From NCBI RefSeq assembly GCF_910592395.1, contig NC_088309.1, forward strand, positions 21,270,599 to 21,334,598: 64,000 nucleotides of DNA. Direction: 5' to 3'. The DNA comes from Lineus longissimus. Taxonomy: Eukaryota; Nemertea; Pilidiophora; Heteronemertea; Lineidae. The notes under the pieces are model-generated. The model was not told the DNA's origin. It did not search any database and was given only the letters and a program-made list of their open reading frames with translations. Positions 35,441 to 50,631 of this stretch are shown here, in pieces. A program made the position numbers and the translations under genes. Numbering within the stretch: the stretch's first letter is position 1; each line of letters begins with the position of its first letter.

Positions 35441-38400
35441 GAGGCATCGGATATCTTCTTAAAAATCATCAATAACATGGATTTACATACTCCGTACTTC
35501 GTCGTTCGTAGCTATTTGAAAGGCTTGCGAAACCTGCCTAATATTGTTGGTTCGACTTGCCCGCTGTAATGCACTCAGTTGCCATGAAACGCTCTTAGTT
35601 TTGTCTTCTCTCTCAAGGCAGCTGTCTCCAGTATTCTTCGTAAATCTCAGTTGGTGGTTTATCGACCTAACCAATGACGGCAAGCTATTAACAGCACTGA
35701 ACCTTGAAATAGTTGGAACTGTTTGTGATTAATCGGTACGACATGATCATTTGACGCGTAACGGTTTAGTCAACTGCTGTATATCTCAATACGAATTTTG
35801 GTATTGCGTGAAAGACGAGTTTCTATTATCTCTCAGGCTTTGTAGTGAAAATTGCAATAACAAATAAACAATATTGACACGAGTTCTTCCATTCTATCCA
35901 CTGTTTATCTCAACTGAGTGAAAATGAAGGCTGGTTTCATTTAGCAATTGATGTTGACCGTCAGGTTGACCACGTGCTCCTCTCGAGTGAAGATCATAAG
36001 AATACTGCTCAAATGTGTCTGCTCTGAAGCGATGACTCAGGAATCAGATGATCTTTGGTGGTATTCTTGAACAAAAGGGATTTGTGAACTTCGGCCTTCA
36101 TAAACGAAACCCTTTTGAAAGTAACAACAAGCGATGCTAACTTATCAAATCATCTCTTGTGAATGTCACATCAAAAGCGACAAGTGATCATTGGCTTTCA
36201 TCAACCGATCGCATCCCTTGTCACCATACCCTCGTGAATGCAAGGAATTGGTGTGTTGGCTTTCTTCTCTGACAGGACACTGGTGAATGTCCTCAACACG
36301 GATGTTAAGGGACACGTGAACTTTTGTGTCCCGAGACCAAAGATATCCGTGCTCTAAGTCATTTACTCTACTAGTATGCACACGCACACAACCTAAGTAA
36401 TTCGTCATAAACCATTAGCACAGGAAACTGCTCAGTCAGCTACTTCTGTTTGCGTCCGTTCTCAGAGCGTCGTAGCTGCAACAATGACTCCGAAAGATTA
36501 AACAGATTTGGTTTCAGATCAAGAATGCAAATTATTGTAATCCATTAACAAGTCGATTTGGTAAGAAATGTACATCATGTTTTGTTCATGTGTTATTGAA
36601 AGACACTCATGATATTGTGCCACCACATAACGTGTGTTTGATCTTCCTCTCTTCTGGTCAATTGTGTGACAACCGGTCTCACTGGCCCTGTGGGAACCAA
36701 TTTAAAATCTCACATTAAAATACTAAAATAGATTGGCGAAGTTATGACATTCGGGACTGCTCTTTCAGAAGAAGAGTGTGGTATGGCGGTATTGGTAACC
36801 CTGAAAACGAAAGTATTGTAACTTCTTTATAGAACCCCTTTCTTAAAAAAAAAACAATGTTAAATAATTTTATTCATAACCTGTATACACCACGAAAAGG
36901 CATTTTCTGCTTAATACAGGGAAATCTCGCCTGTTGTTGTTCTTGACTGTACAGGATGCGCGTCACCGTCACTTGTTGCATACTGCCAAGTTGTATTTTG
37001 CTTTTGTGATATTTGCTGTATGTTAGCAGGCATGGTCTTAGCATTCATCTGTTGCGTTTACTATCTGTGTATTTAAAGATAAGAATAATGCTTCCTAGAG
37101 TTAAAAACCTCTCAACTTACACTGGTAAAAGTCGTTTAGAAGCTGCAACATGTCTTGCTAAAAGGAGATAGATACCATTGTCAAAGAAATAGCCAGACCG
37201 GCATCATATCTTTACAGAGAGCGACGACGCGATTTTTCCAGTCGAATACCTTAACGACGCAATTTGCATTCATCCAAGTCAACTTACGGTCCTAAAATCG
37301 GTTACGATGATAGAGTGACGCTCAGGGTTATTGCTTTATTATCTTCCTACATAATTGATTGAACAACAGGATACGTGTATGAAAAATAAGCTATCACTGA
37401 TGAAATTTAGCGTCCACAAATATTTGGCATTTGACAGTACAGGCAATGCATTGGCCGGACTGCTTCACATCATGTTTGTCCATCCCTCAGCGACCATTTG
37501 GCTAATTACGATCTGAGTAATGGATTGCTTGAAAAGAACTCTACCCTATTGTGTGGATGACAATGCGCAAACAGACGTACGTTACGCTTTGGAAATATAT
37601 GAATGGTATGAAGATGTCGTTCGACATGTTCCTTCTTGCTGACAGATGCATCATCGATTAGAATAGTTTTTGTTGTTCCTTTTGGCGTACTCATACATGA
37701 TGATGTGATGTAGTGTTCCTTGAGAGCATAATCTCATCTCCTAAAATATACTATAGCACAAGGTTGGAAATATGGCGCTCAGCTTTAAGATCAGCTAAAC
37801 GTATTCCTCCTGTCGACTACTGACAACACTCCGATATGGAAACCTATATCGAGGACACTCTTGAGGCTGATTAAGGCAAGCAGTCGCTGCTACCAAAGAT
37901 GTCCTGTTATTGACAAATTCGCTTTTTTAACGTAAAATTCGTGCTTTTACCAACTGAAGATAAATTCATCATATATTCTCAAGAATAGCAGCAAAGTTGA
38001 CTGACCACTGTCTCATTTTGTGCATGGTTTACAGTATTGGCCTGCACTGAACTTCGCACGTTGTTTTTTACTGCATGTTCTGAAGGAAAGGTATATTCAC
38101 CCGAAAGTTACGTACATTGGACACCGGTTAATGAGAATTGATTCACATGCAATTCTATTAGTAGCCTCAACAGTCAGACTCGGGACCGCCCTAGGGGATC
38201 GAGATCGAGGTATATGTATTATGGTCATTCCCTAATGGCTGTCAATATGTTCCCTTCTAATGTCAGTCTCACCTGGTGAACGTTCATTGGCACGGCTAAT
38301 ACCTTTGATAAGCGGAGAACGATGCCAAATACCGGATAGCATTGCGCTGAACTGATGTGTCGGCTAAGAATGAGAGACGATCGCGTATCCTGATGTAAAA

Positions 38401-41400
38401 TGTAAAATACTCTTGCATTCGTACATGGCTATTAAGAAAAAATGTCTTTCCCTTTTAGCAGTTTCATCAAAACCTTAATTCGACAACTTGACATCATGTT
38501 CTTTTTTCCCCATATTTTAGAGTTCGGTAATTCGGTGATGATTAATAACGGTACTTGAATAATAAAATGAGTGGAGTGATAATTTGGTGTCCTCAGACAG
38601 GTCGTAGAGCCAGTTACCAGTCTGGCTTGATACTTTCGCTTTATCTGATTCCTTTCATTAAGATTGCGGCCAATGATTCGAGTTAGTCTTATTTGATTAA
38701 CTTGCCTCAAAGGGGCAGCTGATTGACCATATTGTGTGGTGGAAACACGGGACAATGGCCACAGACATTTCATTACTTGATTTCGAAGCCTGATGGAGCA
38801 CTTCGGCAATCAGGGAAACGTGTGACAATCGCATTTAAAAGAAATGTAAAAGGACTTTCAGTTATGATAACGTCAAAGTATATGAGAAAGGTATATATGT
38901 ATGTCAAAAGCTAGTCAACACATCTGTTACATTTTTAGAGGTTTTTCCATATTTACATGTCAGTACATGTAGTTGAAATTAAAGACTTGATTTGTTTACT
39001 TTCATTAAAAACAGCCAGCTTTTAGGGGATTACGACTTGATATTTTGCTGTGGTTGTGAAGGGCAAAGAAACCGCGTTGAGAGGCCCGCATACATGTAGC
39101 TCATCGAAAAGCACGGTTATTACGACCAAGTTACGAGCACCATTGCCTTCAGTTTACGATATCTCCCTAATTCACTAAAGTCACAACTCAATCCATTTCA
39201 CTCTTTGAAATTTCCCGTACACGACGTGGCCTGGTTTGGTAGTTGGATTGATTGCGCAGCTTACAAGCTCGTGGTTGAGGAGACCTATAGACCTCTCAAA
39301 GTGTGGGTTAGTATCATTATGTACCGATCAATTTTCCTGGTGAACGTGCAGAGAATTTGTTGGAAGGAAAGTAACCCTGTCAAGAGACGCTGTGCGCCTT
39401 TCCGGCGGATATTGCCTACAAACTAAGGTTACCTATTGGGTCGATCAGATATACATTACATTGGGAATAACACCTTAAGGGACGATTTGGGTGGGGGCTT
39501 AACCTTCTACACTTTGGTCACGTATCAACTAATTTTAGGTCTGTTATCACATTGATTATGGTATGGAAGCCCGGGGTCAAAGCACTGTCGCTTCAGAGTA
39601 ACGTGGCGGGGTAAACACAAATGCTAACGTAGCACGATCTTGCTCAAGTCCTTGAAGGCCAAAGACTTAGAATAGGTGCGGTGTTTTCTTAGGTTCTTTT
39701 GCATTTAATCTCTTTACGCACCATCCTTGATGATCCCGAGAGCTTGTATGCAACCATTTATAACAGTCATAAAAGTACATGTACATGTATGACCGTACAG
39801 ATTGGTTTAATCTATGCTTGATATCACGCAGCTTGAGCAACGAGCATGTGACTGTCGTCGGCTTGTAATTTGATTTCATACTATTTGGATCCGTTGAATA
39901 AAAAATGTCGTAAGTTTGACATCAATCCTTTCGAAACGCGTATGAATCAACTCAATTCGACATTCGCTTGACATATAAACTCGATAAACGAAAGATTCAA
40001 TTTTGCTGTCTATGCGCTTTTATGCGAAATTTATTCCAAACGATTTCTAACAATGTTCAATGGAAAAAATTACCATTTTCGCTTTTTATTTTACCAAAAA
40101 ACTTCTTCGGGGCCATTTGTGTTGGGCCAAAAACATTTAAACGTATTTCAAAAGGTCAAAAACCTTTACCGAGAGTGAACATTGATTTTAGATTAGTCAC
40201 CAATTTAGGTGGTGAAAGCATATTGTTCCTTCTCCTTGGGAGTCTTAAGTTAAGGATCAACTGTAGGGCGTTGAATCTCCTTCTTCTCCTGCTATGATAT
40301 CTAAAAATCGAATGGTTATAGACTACAGTATATTTTGTTTCCCTAATTACAGCTGAGTACTCTTTGGTGAGTAATTGTCATGTGCCTCCGCCTTAAGCAC
40401 CAATCGCAAAATAGGGTTTCGTATTTTCATTATTTATTTCGTTTTAAGGTCAAGGTTCAGGCACACTGACGCTGGAACTTGAAAGTGATATTGATTGTTT
40501 TTCAAATTTTCAATTTCATCTATTCACAATCATTTACATGTACCTAGCAACTTCCATGAACGCCGGACCTACAATGTACGCCAAGTTGCAAATTCGTTTA
40601 TTTAGGCAATCCGGGTCACGCGAAATAAAATTCGGTTCAAGAACCGACGATATTGAACGAAAATACCTACGCCTCGAAGCAGTTTAAAGTGTTACTTAGT
40701 CACATTAAAACCGTGTTGTTCATTAGTAATTCCCATTGAAAATTTTGTTTTAATTTTTGATATTCTCATTGAAAATTTATATGAAAAAAGTAGTTATTTT
40801 GTCCTTGAATGTTACACACACATTCACAAAGACGCCAAACGCGTATCGGGTATATTACTCATTTAACAAATACACGTTCATTGAAGAATTTGACATTGCC
40901 ACTGGCTCTTTGCGTGTCAGTTATCCATGCTATTTTTTTCTTACGCTCTTCCCCAACGTTTATTTTCATACATTACTTCTTTGTATCTTTCAACAACCGC
41001 TTCTTTTCGATCACCAACATATCATATCTTGTGTGGGGTCAGACTATTCATCAGACGTTGCATGGTTCTGTTCCTAAAGAGCAGCGAGCCTTTCTCCTGC
41101 CGCTTTTGCAACGGGAAATAAAGAAAGGGGGCCGTAAGAAGTAACGATGATTGAATAGCGTATGAAAGGAGAAACCTTAAAATACTGGTTTTGTCAAAAT
41201 TAGTTATTACCCGAGTTATCCCCGTGGAAGGATTTTTTCGTCGATCCGTTTCAGACTTTGCTAAATGAACCACTCCTTGCCTTTCTTCCATTCATAGATA
41301 AACACTCACATCAAAGAACTGGGATTTTAAACTCGGAGAGACATTCTCACAATACATGAATGCGTCAATGCAACACGCTCATATTCAAAAGATAAATTCA

Positions 41401-42344
41401 ATGGGATTTATCACCCAAGATACTAATTATATCCAACTCACGATTTCGCAGTCCCATTTAAAAGGGAAAATGAGTGAAAACTCGATGGAAACTGCCTGCT
41501 ACACATGCATATGCGCGATTAATTTTGGCGTTATAGAATAAACGGTAGGCCTGCATTATGTCTACATTGTATTCGCTCTTGCTGGTTTAAGCCTATCGAC
41601 CGCCATGGAAGCTGTTTTGTAGGGCTCGATGTTGTCAACATTTCCCCTGGTTACCCTTTAATAAGACACACGAACAATGGAAATGTAGACCTAGGTCCGA
41701 GCGGGCTTTGTTTAAAGACAATAGACCGTGTGTACTGGACGAGGACTGAATTTTTAATGCGAGGTACATGTGATGGGCGAATAACGTAATGGTAAAAAAG
41801 TGCACTTAAAAGCCTCATTGCGCCCACTGGTGATTATTGTATACCCCTGGTCTTCTGGTAATCGGCGTCAACACATACTATTTTTTCGAACAGGTCCCAA
41901 TTCAATTTAGGTCTATTTTGCGATCAGTTGTCGATGTTCATGCGTGCTGGAATGATGAGTAAATGGCGTTGCATGGTATACTAATTTGGGCCTGGTAGAA
42001 AAGAAAGGAAAAGTAAGATAGATTGCTGACCATGCTCCAATCAGGAGCTTACATTCGAACTGAGCAAAGCAAATAATGAAGTATTCGACTTCTTTTTCTG
42101 TCTTCCTGTTCAAAGTTAATGGGCACCAATTATGATCTTGTTCGGTTGAGATCTGTAGAGAACCTTTTAGAACTCACCACTTTGAAAATGTTTATCAGAC
42201 CGACTGGCCTAGAGTTTCTCTATAATCATAGTGATGCGAACATTTTTTGCAATCATGTCGATATCAAACCAGGATATTGATGCTTTTTCCTGCTAATCCC
42301 GATATCACGTAAAATACCAAAATGGCTTTGAAATGTATATGATT

Positions 42345-42358
42345 AGAGAGAGAGAGAG
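42345..42358. repeat. (AG)7 microsatellite
   Basis: Seven AG dinucleotides run uninterrupted just before gcatcccgtctctc. Confidence 0.9.
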
Positions 42359-45300
42359 CATCCCGTCTCTCATCATAAAATTACATGCATAAGTATTTCC
42401 GAAATTAAAGACTACTGTCTAGTTGATCTATGCCCGTGCACCTGAGTGGTAGACCATCTTTGAGAATGCTTTGAAGATTTGAGATACATATTTTTGAATA
42501 ACATTCGTTGGAAAATTCTATCTAAAACTTGTGGCGTATCGGTGTAGGAACTTAAAATAACCACCACTCATTTCATGGAGTGAGCGAGTATAGTGAAATT
42601 GCTCTGAGTTCTTGATTCGAATTTCTTATAATCATTTCTTACAACTCTAACTGTTGCAGATGTGCCATCGCCTGTTGAAATGCAGCGCAGTATGAACGAT
42701 CGTTGCAATACCCTTCAGTCATTGTCAGTTCGATGATCTTACCCGAACCTGCTACCATCCAAATTCGCGGCAGCGCCTTCCAGCCAGGGTTATGAGGCAA
42801 AAGAATGTGTCACCATAGCTGTCTCATTGGCGTCCAGCCACCCGAAAGAAGTACTTGTGTCGGTGAATGATAATGTGTTGCTGATGCGGCCATGTTGACA
42901 ACGATATATATCTGGTGGCCGGAAAATAAGATCCCTTTCTTTTTTGTTTGGTATCTTTGAACTGGCCTATTGTTCAATGGATGGAGTAATGACCCTCATG
43001 CTGGAATGAAGATATCTGATAGAGATATTGCAACACTCCTCTGAGATAGGAAGATGTGCTGATGAGAAAGGTATTAATAGTTTGGTACTTATGAGTTATT
43101 GGAGTGTGAGGACTGACGAAGGTACTGACGTCATACTTAATGAAAAAGAATAACTTGTTTGATCCTCCCCATTCTGTATTATAGTGACCAACGCAATAGG
43201 CACACAATAGCCATCACCGACTCATGAACTAGCACTGCCCAGTTACCCGAATGTCCTTGTCAGCAATGTTATGTTATTTGCAAGATCAATGAGATCTGAT
43301 AGTGCTATATCGCCGACACCAAAGAACCTTTCCCGTCTTGTTTTCCTTTCTCCAATGAGCGTCAGATGGACGCCGCGTTCAGGCAAATAAACGATATCTG
43401 TTGGACCCGCAGCGGAAGCGTTGACAATAACAAGGTCATTATCTCGAATAAAAATGAAGGCGAGATGGCGTGACTATGCCATATGCCGGCTATCACAGCA
43501 CAGAACTTTCCACAAAACCTCGTGATTGAATTCGCTTAAGTTTTCTCCGGAAATATTTTCGTCATGAAATATGCATAAAGTGGAAGTTGCTTTTAGATTG
43601 CGACTCAATAAAGTATCGTTGCAGAAAGATTTGTCTTCAAGGAAATAGGGCGTTCTGTTTCTTCTTTCAGCACTCAGAGGGGATGGGTATATCTTGATTT
43701 TTTATGGGTTTGTTGGGTATAACGTTGAAGTGGACGCACGCCTGCCAGTCCAACAAGATTGAACCCCAAATCCTTTAAAGATGTTAAGCAGCTTCTCCTT
43801 TTCGAGATTAAATCTCTCTAACTGCCATTCGTCGTCGCCATATTGAAACATCAGTCCGCGACGCCACCAGATGACGATTGTGACGACATCGAGAAAATCG
43901 ATCAAAATAGTTCCCCTAATATCGGTATTTGTTCAATATTTTCGCCATGAATATAACTCCGTGATCTGTTAAAAATGCTTGAAGCTGTTTTTAACACTTG
44001 TGTCATCATTTTTAAAAGTTTTTTGTAATTGGGTCAAAAGAAGTAGTTTTGGGCGCCAAAGACGTCATCAATGGCAGATTGCACTCAAGTTTGTACGATT
44101 CTCAAGTAATAGCTTCGAAGTTGCGGATGCTAGTATATACAGTAGTCTGGAACATGCCATCAACTCCCCTTTAATCTTGTCACCAGTCATATCCGAATCA
44201 TACCCCATTAAAATTGTAACTCCAGTTCATCATACTTAGCGTTGAAAGGTGCGACGGAGTCAATTCAACAGATTGGCCGCAATCTCCACTGGGATATGAG
44301 AATAAATTCTATTTTCTCCGTTATATTCTCTGGATATACGCTGATTAGGGACTCAGTCATGCCCAAGGCTTCTGTTTGCAATCACAGGTTAGCTTGGTGG
44401 ATATCCACTCGACCTAAGGGATGTCGCACTGTCATATCGTGAATTGTTTGCAGTATGTTCCATACGCGGAAATGGAATATCAGGAGAAATACGAAACGCA
44501 CATGTACTCATGATAGATGCCACTTGCAGCAATATCGTAACACACAGATTATATTTCAGTTTTCAAAGGTTTTCACTGTCACAGTATGTACATGTATTGT
44601 GACATTTCAATCACACCTTTACTCGAAAAAGTCCTGGAAAAGATTATTTAAAACGATACGTGTAACAAGACATGTAACAAGACAATTTAATTTGGAATTT
44701 ATACGAACAAAACATTCAAAGTATCAAATCGACAAATTAAGTGCTCCAATATAATATAACATTGGCCTACTTTATCCATCCAGGGCATGTTGTGCGGGTT
44801 CCGCCCAAATGCAACCTGCCACGACAACACAAACAAACAATGAGCTGAAAGAATATAATATTCACAGCATTTTGCAAGATAAACAAAACGCTTTTGGTGA
44901 AAACGATCGTTTACGTATATTGAAGGAAAGTAATCTTGTATGATCACTGAATAGCGTGGAGATAAATTATTTGGAAATTGGTGTTACTAGAGGCAAAACC
45001 TGTATTTGAACTTGTCAGTGCATTCAAAATGTTTATCGACATCAATAGATAAAAGATACGTCACCGTGTGGTGTTAAGTAAGTAAAATGCTTGGTTCAAA
45101 TTGATAATATAAACCAATTTAACAAGGATGACATGATTTCACTGTGCTTCGAATTTTTGAAATAAGTAGATGTTTAAAAAGAAGAAGTATATCTGTCTGG
45201 ACTCAACACCTATTTCATCATGGCATCTATACACCACTTCAAAATACAGGCCGACGCTTTCTTTCGAAATCAAACATCTAGTAATAGTAATGGAAAGCAG

Positions 45301-45362
45301 CCCGCCAGCCAGAGCAACTATCATACAATGTACCTCGCACTACATTATTCAAATGTAAAATC

Positions 45363-45382
45363 TACATGTACATGTACATGTA
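45363..45382. repeat. Longest ACATGT palindromic array, (tacatg)n
   Basis: Twenty bases of tacatgtacatgtacatgta. Shorter versions of the same word occur at about 2956-2972, 11785-11798, 21226-21240, 23788-23801 and 39775-39789, and as single units at many other places in the window. Confidence 0.9.
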
Positions 45383-48300
45383 AGTAAGCGTAAACGCTGT
45401 GGGGTCTTAACAGACTTTAACAATCCCACTATATCAATCATATAAATATCGAATTTAATTAGCTATTCCAAAACGACCTGCAAACCTCCGTCAACCTGAT
45501 ATCTCATAATCGTTTATGCGTAAAATCTCGCGTGATGTCGGCTCGCGGAGGACACAATGCTTCCTCGTATCTTAGATATTTCTTTGATCGTACGAGAGCT
45601 CTTAGCAGGTAAAGTAAAATTAGACACCTTTGTAGATGCACGTAACGCGTTAGATCTTTGCCGGTACGGTTCGTAGGTAAATTAACACCCAGTTGCTGAA
45701 GAGTATCTATGTAATACTAGTACACCCCTTTCACTGAGACGTATGCATGTATGTACATACAAATCGTTTGTAAACGACGTTCAGGGTAAAAACAGAACAG
45801 ACGAGTCATAATTTTTTTTCTAAACCTATGTTTCTGAGAATCCGCTGCAGCAGGTATGATCTCTGTTTTTTTCCATCATAAACGTCTTACTTTGTCAAAT
45901 TTGGAGAAATTTTCTCACAATTTTTTATGAGTAGAATCTTTCAATGAACCACAAGAACCAAAAATATGTGGAAAGTGCGGAGAAGGAAAACAATCTTTGA
46001 AAATCACGCCACCACTACCTTTTCAAAGCTGTCGAAAAGTACTTTTAGTAAGTGACGAGACAGGTCGCCTTAATATCAAAGCAGTCTGTGCTTCTACGTA
46101 TATCTGAATAGTTGAATTTATAGAAATCAGCAAATTTGAAGCTATCGTTTGTCTAAAACAGAATACCTCCTGTACATGCCGAGATGCTGAGCGTCGCAGC
46201 GCTGTCTCCTGTGAAACTATTCATTGTACACTTCATTCCATAATGGCAAGAATATGAAAAGAAGACACGAAAATCTCTTACTCGCACCAAAAGGAATACA
46301 TTCGGATTCAAGAATTCCTAATTAAGACCATAGGAACAGGGTCCATTTATTATCCGAATACATCAGACGTTGATGGCAATAACTGCGTGACTCTGACAAC
46401 AAAAGGATTACCTCGCGTCGGAATAATATGAATTTATGGTTTTGTCCCCCATGTACATTAGGACAGGCTTGACTCTCCTGGGCTTATAGCAGTAACTGAA
46501 AATATTTTAATTTCCTTAAATTTTCCATTATCTTCACGAATGCCGTTAAAGAAAAATCCCCAGATTTATACCTCCATTTAGGTCGTTGGTATTTTTTATT
46601 ACCGTGCTAATGCCGTGTTATGTCCCATATTCCACATTTAGATTTCAAATGAAATCTGTGTAGGACGTGATAAAACAAAGGCGATACACGGGCACATTGG
46701 GTGTTGAGGATGAGCTTAAAATCTATGGGAAATGTTTGCTATCAAGGTGGGAATTAAACTTACTGGGATTAGCAGTTAGGCAAGGATCCCGGAACGGCAT
46801 TTGGCGACAACCACTCCCACTTCCACCCCCACCCCCCATCCGATTCGACGATGCCATTGGGAAGTTACACGGAGAAAGCTACATGTAAATCTAGTTATGC
46901 CGACACTGGGCCGAATAAATGTGTGACATCTTGTTATCGATTTTCACCTGGTTTATTACAGTACACAGATAGACAAAGCGAATTGAGAAAACCTCGATAT
47001 TGTATTAGAGGACACGCGATTGTTAAAAAACACGTTGAGATAGAAAATTCTTCCCTGACGCTTGAGTGGAATGTTCCCTTCCTTCCATCCATCAATATTT
47101 GAAACTCCGCAATCTTTCCGAAATTTACCTGGATCATTGCATCACGAGCACTATCGTTAAATGGTTAAGGAAATTCGCTGATTTGGTAACATTAAAGTAG
47201 CGGATGCAACCTGAGTCAAAGAGGAATAGGGTTTCCGCTGTACTCCCTTGCGGCAGATTGTCATGGAGCGCAGGTGCCAGTCCTCGCTCATTCTATAACA
47301 TTACGCCAATTTCCACCATTCTAATGGATAAAAATAGTTTCCCTTGCCCAGAATCTTCTAAGTTGCAATGGTTACTTTGCCCGATTGCAAATAAGGGCGA
47401 CATTAGGAGTGGCAAATGAGCGCGGAATCTTTGATTTCGACGGTTCGAGGCCAGTATCGTTAGATTTGAGCAGATTTCTTTCGTTACTTATTATGAACTT
47501 AAAATTGTTGCTGTACATAATAATCAAGCTTGAACTCTTTAATCACTCTGCTTTCTTAGCCAGATGACTTGTATGAAAAAATACTCGACCTTGGCACGGA
47601 TGTGCCATACATCCGTGACCCAGGTGACCACTCCAAGACGGTTCAGGGAATGAAGTCTGCTTTTCAGCTGTCATCCGTCCTGAAAAGTTTCATTATCAAC
47701 TAAAGAACCGCTAAATGTTGTGCTTCTATACCATTTTGAGATATTTTCCCTTGATGACCGTACTATACAAATGTACTTGCAGCTCGATTATTTACTTCAT
47801 CGATATAACATGTCATTGATAATCAATTCAAAAAGACGATTTTATCTGTCTTGGTGTAAGGGCAATCCCCCAGGAAAAATGGATACATGTATTGCAGATT
47901 TAACAATTTTATCGCAGGTGAATGTTGATCAGATGTACATGTACCAGCAGATTTTGGGGTTGATTTTATATCAATCTAAGTTTTTCTATGTTTATGGAAC
48001 GATTCCTAATTAAGTTAATACAGCGTGCTACATGTATACACGATGCTTAGAAATAATTGTTCCATAGCATGGACCATGGCGCCTAAATTTTCAGTCCAGC
48101 TTCGTGTTACACGAATCCAGCGATATCACCTTTGATTCCAATACCAGCAAATCCCTATGGGCAAGAAAATTGATACGTGCGGCGTCGTAGTATGGTTGCG
48201 CTTTAGATGATTTATTTTATACTTCTAAAGCTGCTCCAACAACGTAAATCGATTCTAGATTACAATTCTGACAGCAAGCAGTCACCGAAAGGATCAGCCT

Positions 48301-50366
48301 TTCCTGTGTTTCCTTGAGGTTTCCTCGCCCTATACAGTCGGGCGACAATTACAGCTTCTTGTTCGAAAGTTTCCGTAATTACGACCTGGGGACAGCGTTT
48401 CTGCATTTAGGAATATCGCGGGAACAAAGAGGAGACCCAGAAGGATTTCACCTGTTCGTTTCCACAATGGCCGCCATGATTTATGTGCGTATGAGTACCT
48501 AGATTACCATCCTCATAGGTCGCGGTGCTTTTCATTATTTCCCAATTAGGCGACGGGAAGTCCAAACGTTTCAAATGGTGATGTCCAATTGCCTGTTATC
48601 GAGCAGCCGTCAATGAAAATAACATGCGTGCAGTTCAACGCAAGGAAATGACAATACCAGGATTAGGATTAGATTTTGAAATGTCGAGATTTATTTCACC
48701 AAAGTCAAAGATCACGGTCAGCTCTTATCACAGTGTACATACACGGCGTAGTTTCTTTCATATTCTTTTACGAAATAAGCTGGTTTGGGCTGTCAGACGT
48801 GTGCAAGTGATACTTTAAACGATACAAACGCTAAACCCACTCTTCTTCGGGTTTCATGAGCCAGAAACACGTTGAGGACTACACCAATCCCAGTCTTTAA
48901 TACGAATGTACTATGCATTTGGGCCCAGGCATTCGTATGTCAAAGGTTAAATGGTAAATTGGACGCGCATTAACTTTGAAGCCTGTGCTGCTACCTCAAA
49001 ATATTTTATCACGCCCCAGTTGCATCCACAGGACAAATAGCATTGGCGGTAATGCACCCTTGATACATTTTGATCAAGGGGTCTTGGAAGCACTTTTAGT
49101 AGCTTGCAGCTCATCACTTTCATTATAAATCAGGATTCTTAAGACTCTACGTCGGCTGTATCGGCATGGGTAAGTCTTATCATCCTACCTCCATGTGGTG
49201 AGCAAGCATGTCGGATGGTGTTAGGCCTATAAAGTTCAAAATATCGGTAAAAAAAGATCAGCATCTTAATATTTTGAGAATTTGTGTGTGATTGCCACTT
49301 TGATGGAGGGCCGATATCCTTATGCCATCAATAAATTATAGTCGTACATGCTGGATTTTTATGCGTCCAACGCGTGCTTGCTGAAGGATTCTTGATCTCT
49401 CTTGATGACCGATTAGTGCACTTGAGAACTATGATCACCTGCGAGACCAAATACTCCTGTATCATTGATTAATGGTTTGGACAACTCGAATAATTCGATA
49501 CGATGCTCCGTATGTTGAATATTTCTTCGTTTAATATACCTCTCTGTGAACAACTGGGGTCCAATCAAGTGTGGTCAACCCAGATAAAAACGGGAAATAT
49601 CGTGAAGTATACTCATGGTGTATTCATACGTGTAGTGAAAGAAGTAAGCTCTAAATTAGTGAGCAAGTGTGCGTCAAGGAGGTTAATGAAAAAAGAAGGA
49701 TCCAAAAGGTAATGTTATCTCTTTATGGTACCATGTCGGATTATGCGTCAGCAGTGCAGAATTCTCGATCACTCATATTACCGTATCAATGAAATAATGC
49801 CACATGAGACCTAAACTCGAAATACTTCTGCATCATTGATAAAAGGGAGCACTTCAAGCATTCTCTCATGGACGATTCTATTCCGGTGCATGCTCTCTTC
49901 GATCTTAGGAGCACCTGGTTGGAATCGCCTACCGAGTTTAAACTCACCTCTTTGATCGCATCTTCCCCTCCCAACTAATTAATTGCTTTCGGACAAGATT
50001 GAAACCATAAAGGAATTTTGCATTTGAAGGACGTATGAAATGTATTGCCTTCTAAAATTAGAGACAGCACTACCAGTAGTAGCTCCAGTTCTAAGCAATA
50101 TAGTTACATATTTCATGCTCCTCTACATTTCTAAATGGCAAATATTAAGAAAGTTTTCTTTAAATTTCAGTATTATATGAATTTACATCGACTGCGCACA
50201 CGGATCGTCCTCCACAAGCAACGACATTGTTGTGTTACATGTATGCACCTAGTCATAGGCCTTAAACATTCAAGCGGGACAAATGTTTTCGAGGGACTAT
50301 ACAGTTACTTCTACATCGGCTTGGAAATTGTTTCTTGGCAGTAGACGATGTACAAGAGCATAGTCA

Positions 50367-50385
50367 ACACACACACACACACACA
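50367..50385. repeat. (AC)n microsatellite
   Basis: Nine to ten AC dinucleotides run uninterrupted in otherwise featureless sequence. Confidence 0.95.
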
Positions 50386-50593
50386 GAACATTCGCTGCCT
50401 TGTCAGCTTGTGATTTATATTTAGCGCAGACGAAAGCTTTTAGTCTATACGTACATGTATACATATTATAAATTGTTTTCCCAGGAATGATTTTATTGAA
50501 TGATGATTACCAGTAGACAGAAAGGAGCGGCACTTTGATTCTGAATTACTTGGCGATTCTCTTTGGTAAATTAAATAAGGCAACTGGCGCTTT

Positions 50594-50631
50594 CACAACA
50601 TGTGTGGACGATCACAACATGTGTGGACGAT
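50594..50631. repeat. Exact 19-bp tandem duplication
   Basis: The unit cacaacatgtgtggacgat is repeated twice head-to-tail without a mismatch. The unit itself contains the palindromic cacaacatgtgtg. Confidence 0.9.

Larger units (their letters stand above)
33397..46000. other. Gene-free stretch
   Basis: This contains the SINE fragment at 35.3 kb, the AG microsatellite and ACATGT words. At 36276-36357 a short + strand frame (27 codons including the stop) follows a good acceptor-like site, ctttcttctctgacag. It is too short to name. No domain or motif was recognised elsewhere. Confidence 0.6.

Noticed and set aside
38432-38809. 125-codon minus-strand frame
   Set aside because: Basic composition without a domain or conserved motif; chance frame.
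46720-46860. Possible minus-strand tRNA-like sequence next to a C/A-rich run
   Set aside because: The would-be B box (agtttaattccc) is too degraded and no stem-loops could be drawn.
47595-47617. Perfect 9-bp hairpin cacggatgt/acatccgtg
   Set aside because: Palindromes this short are expected by chance in 64 kb and nothing around it supports a function.
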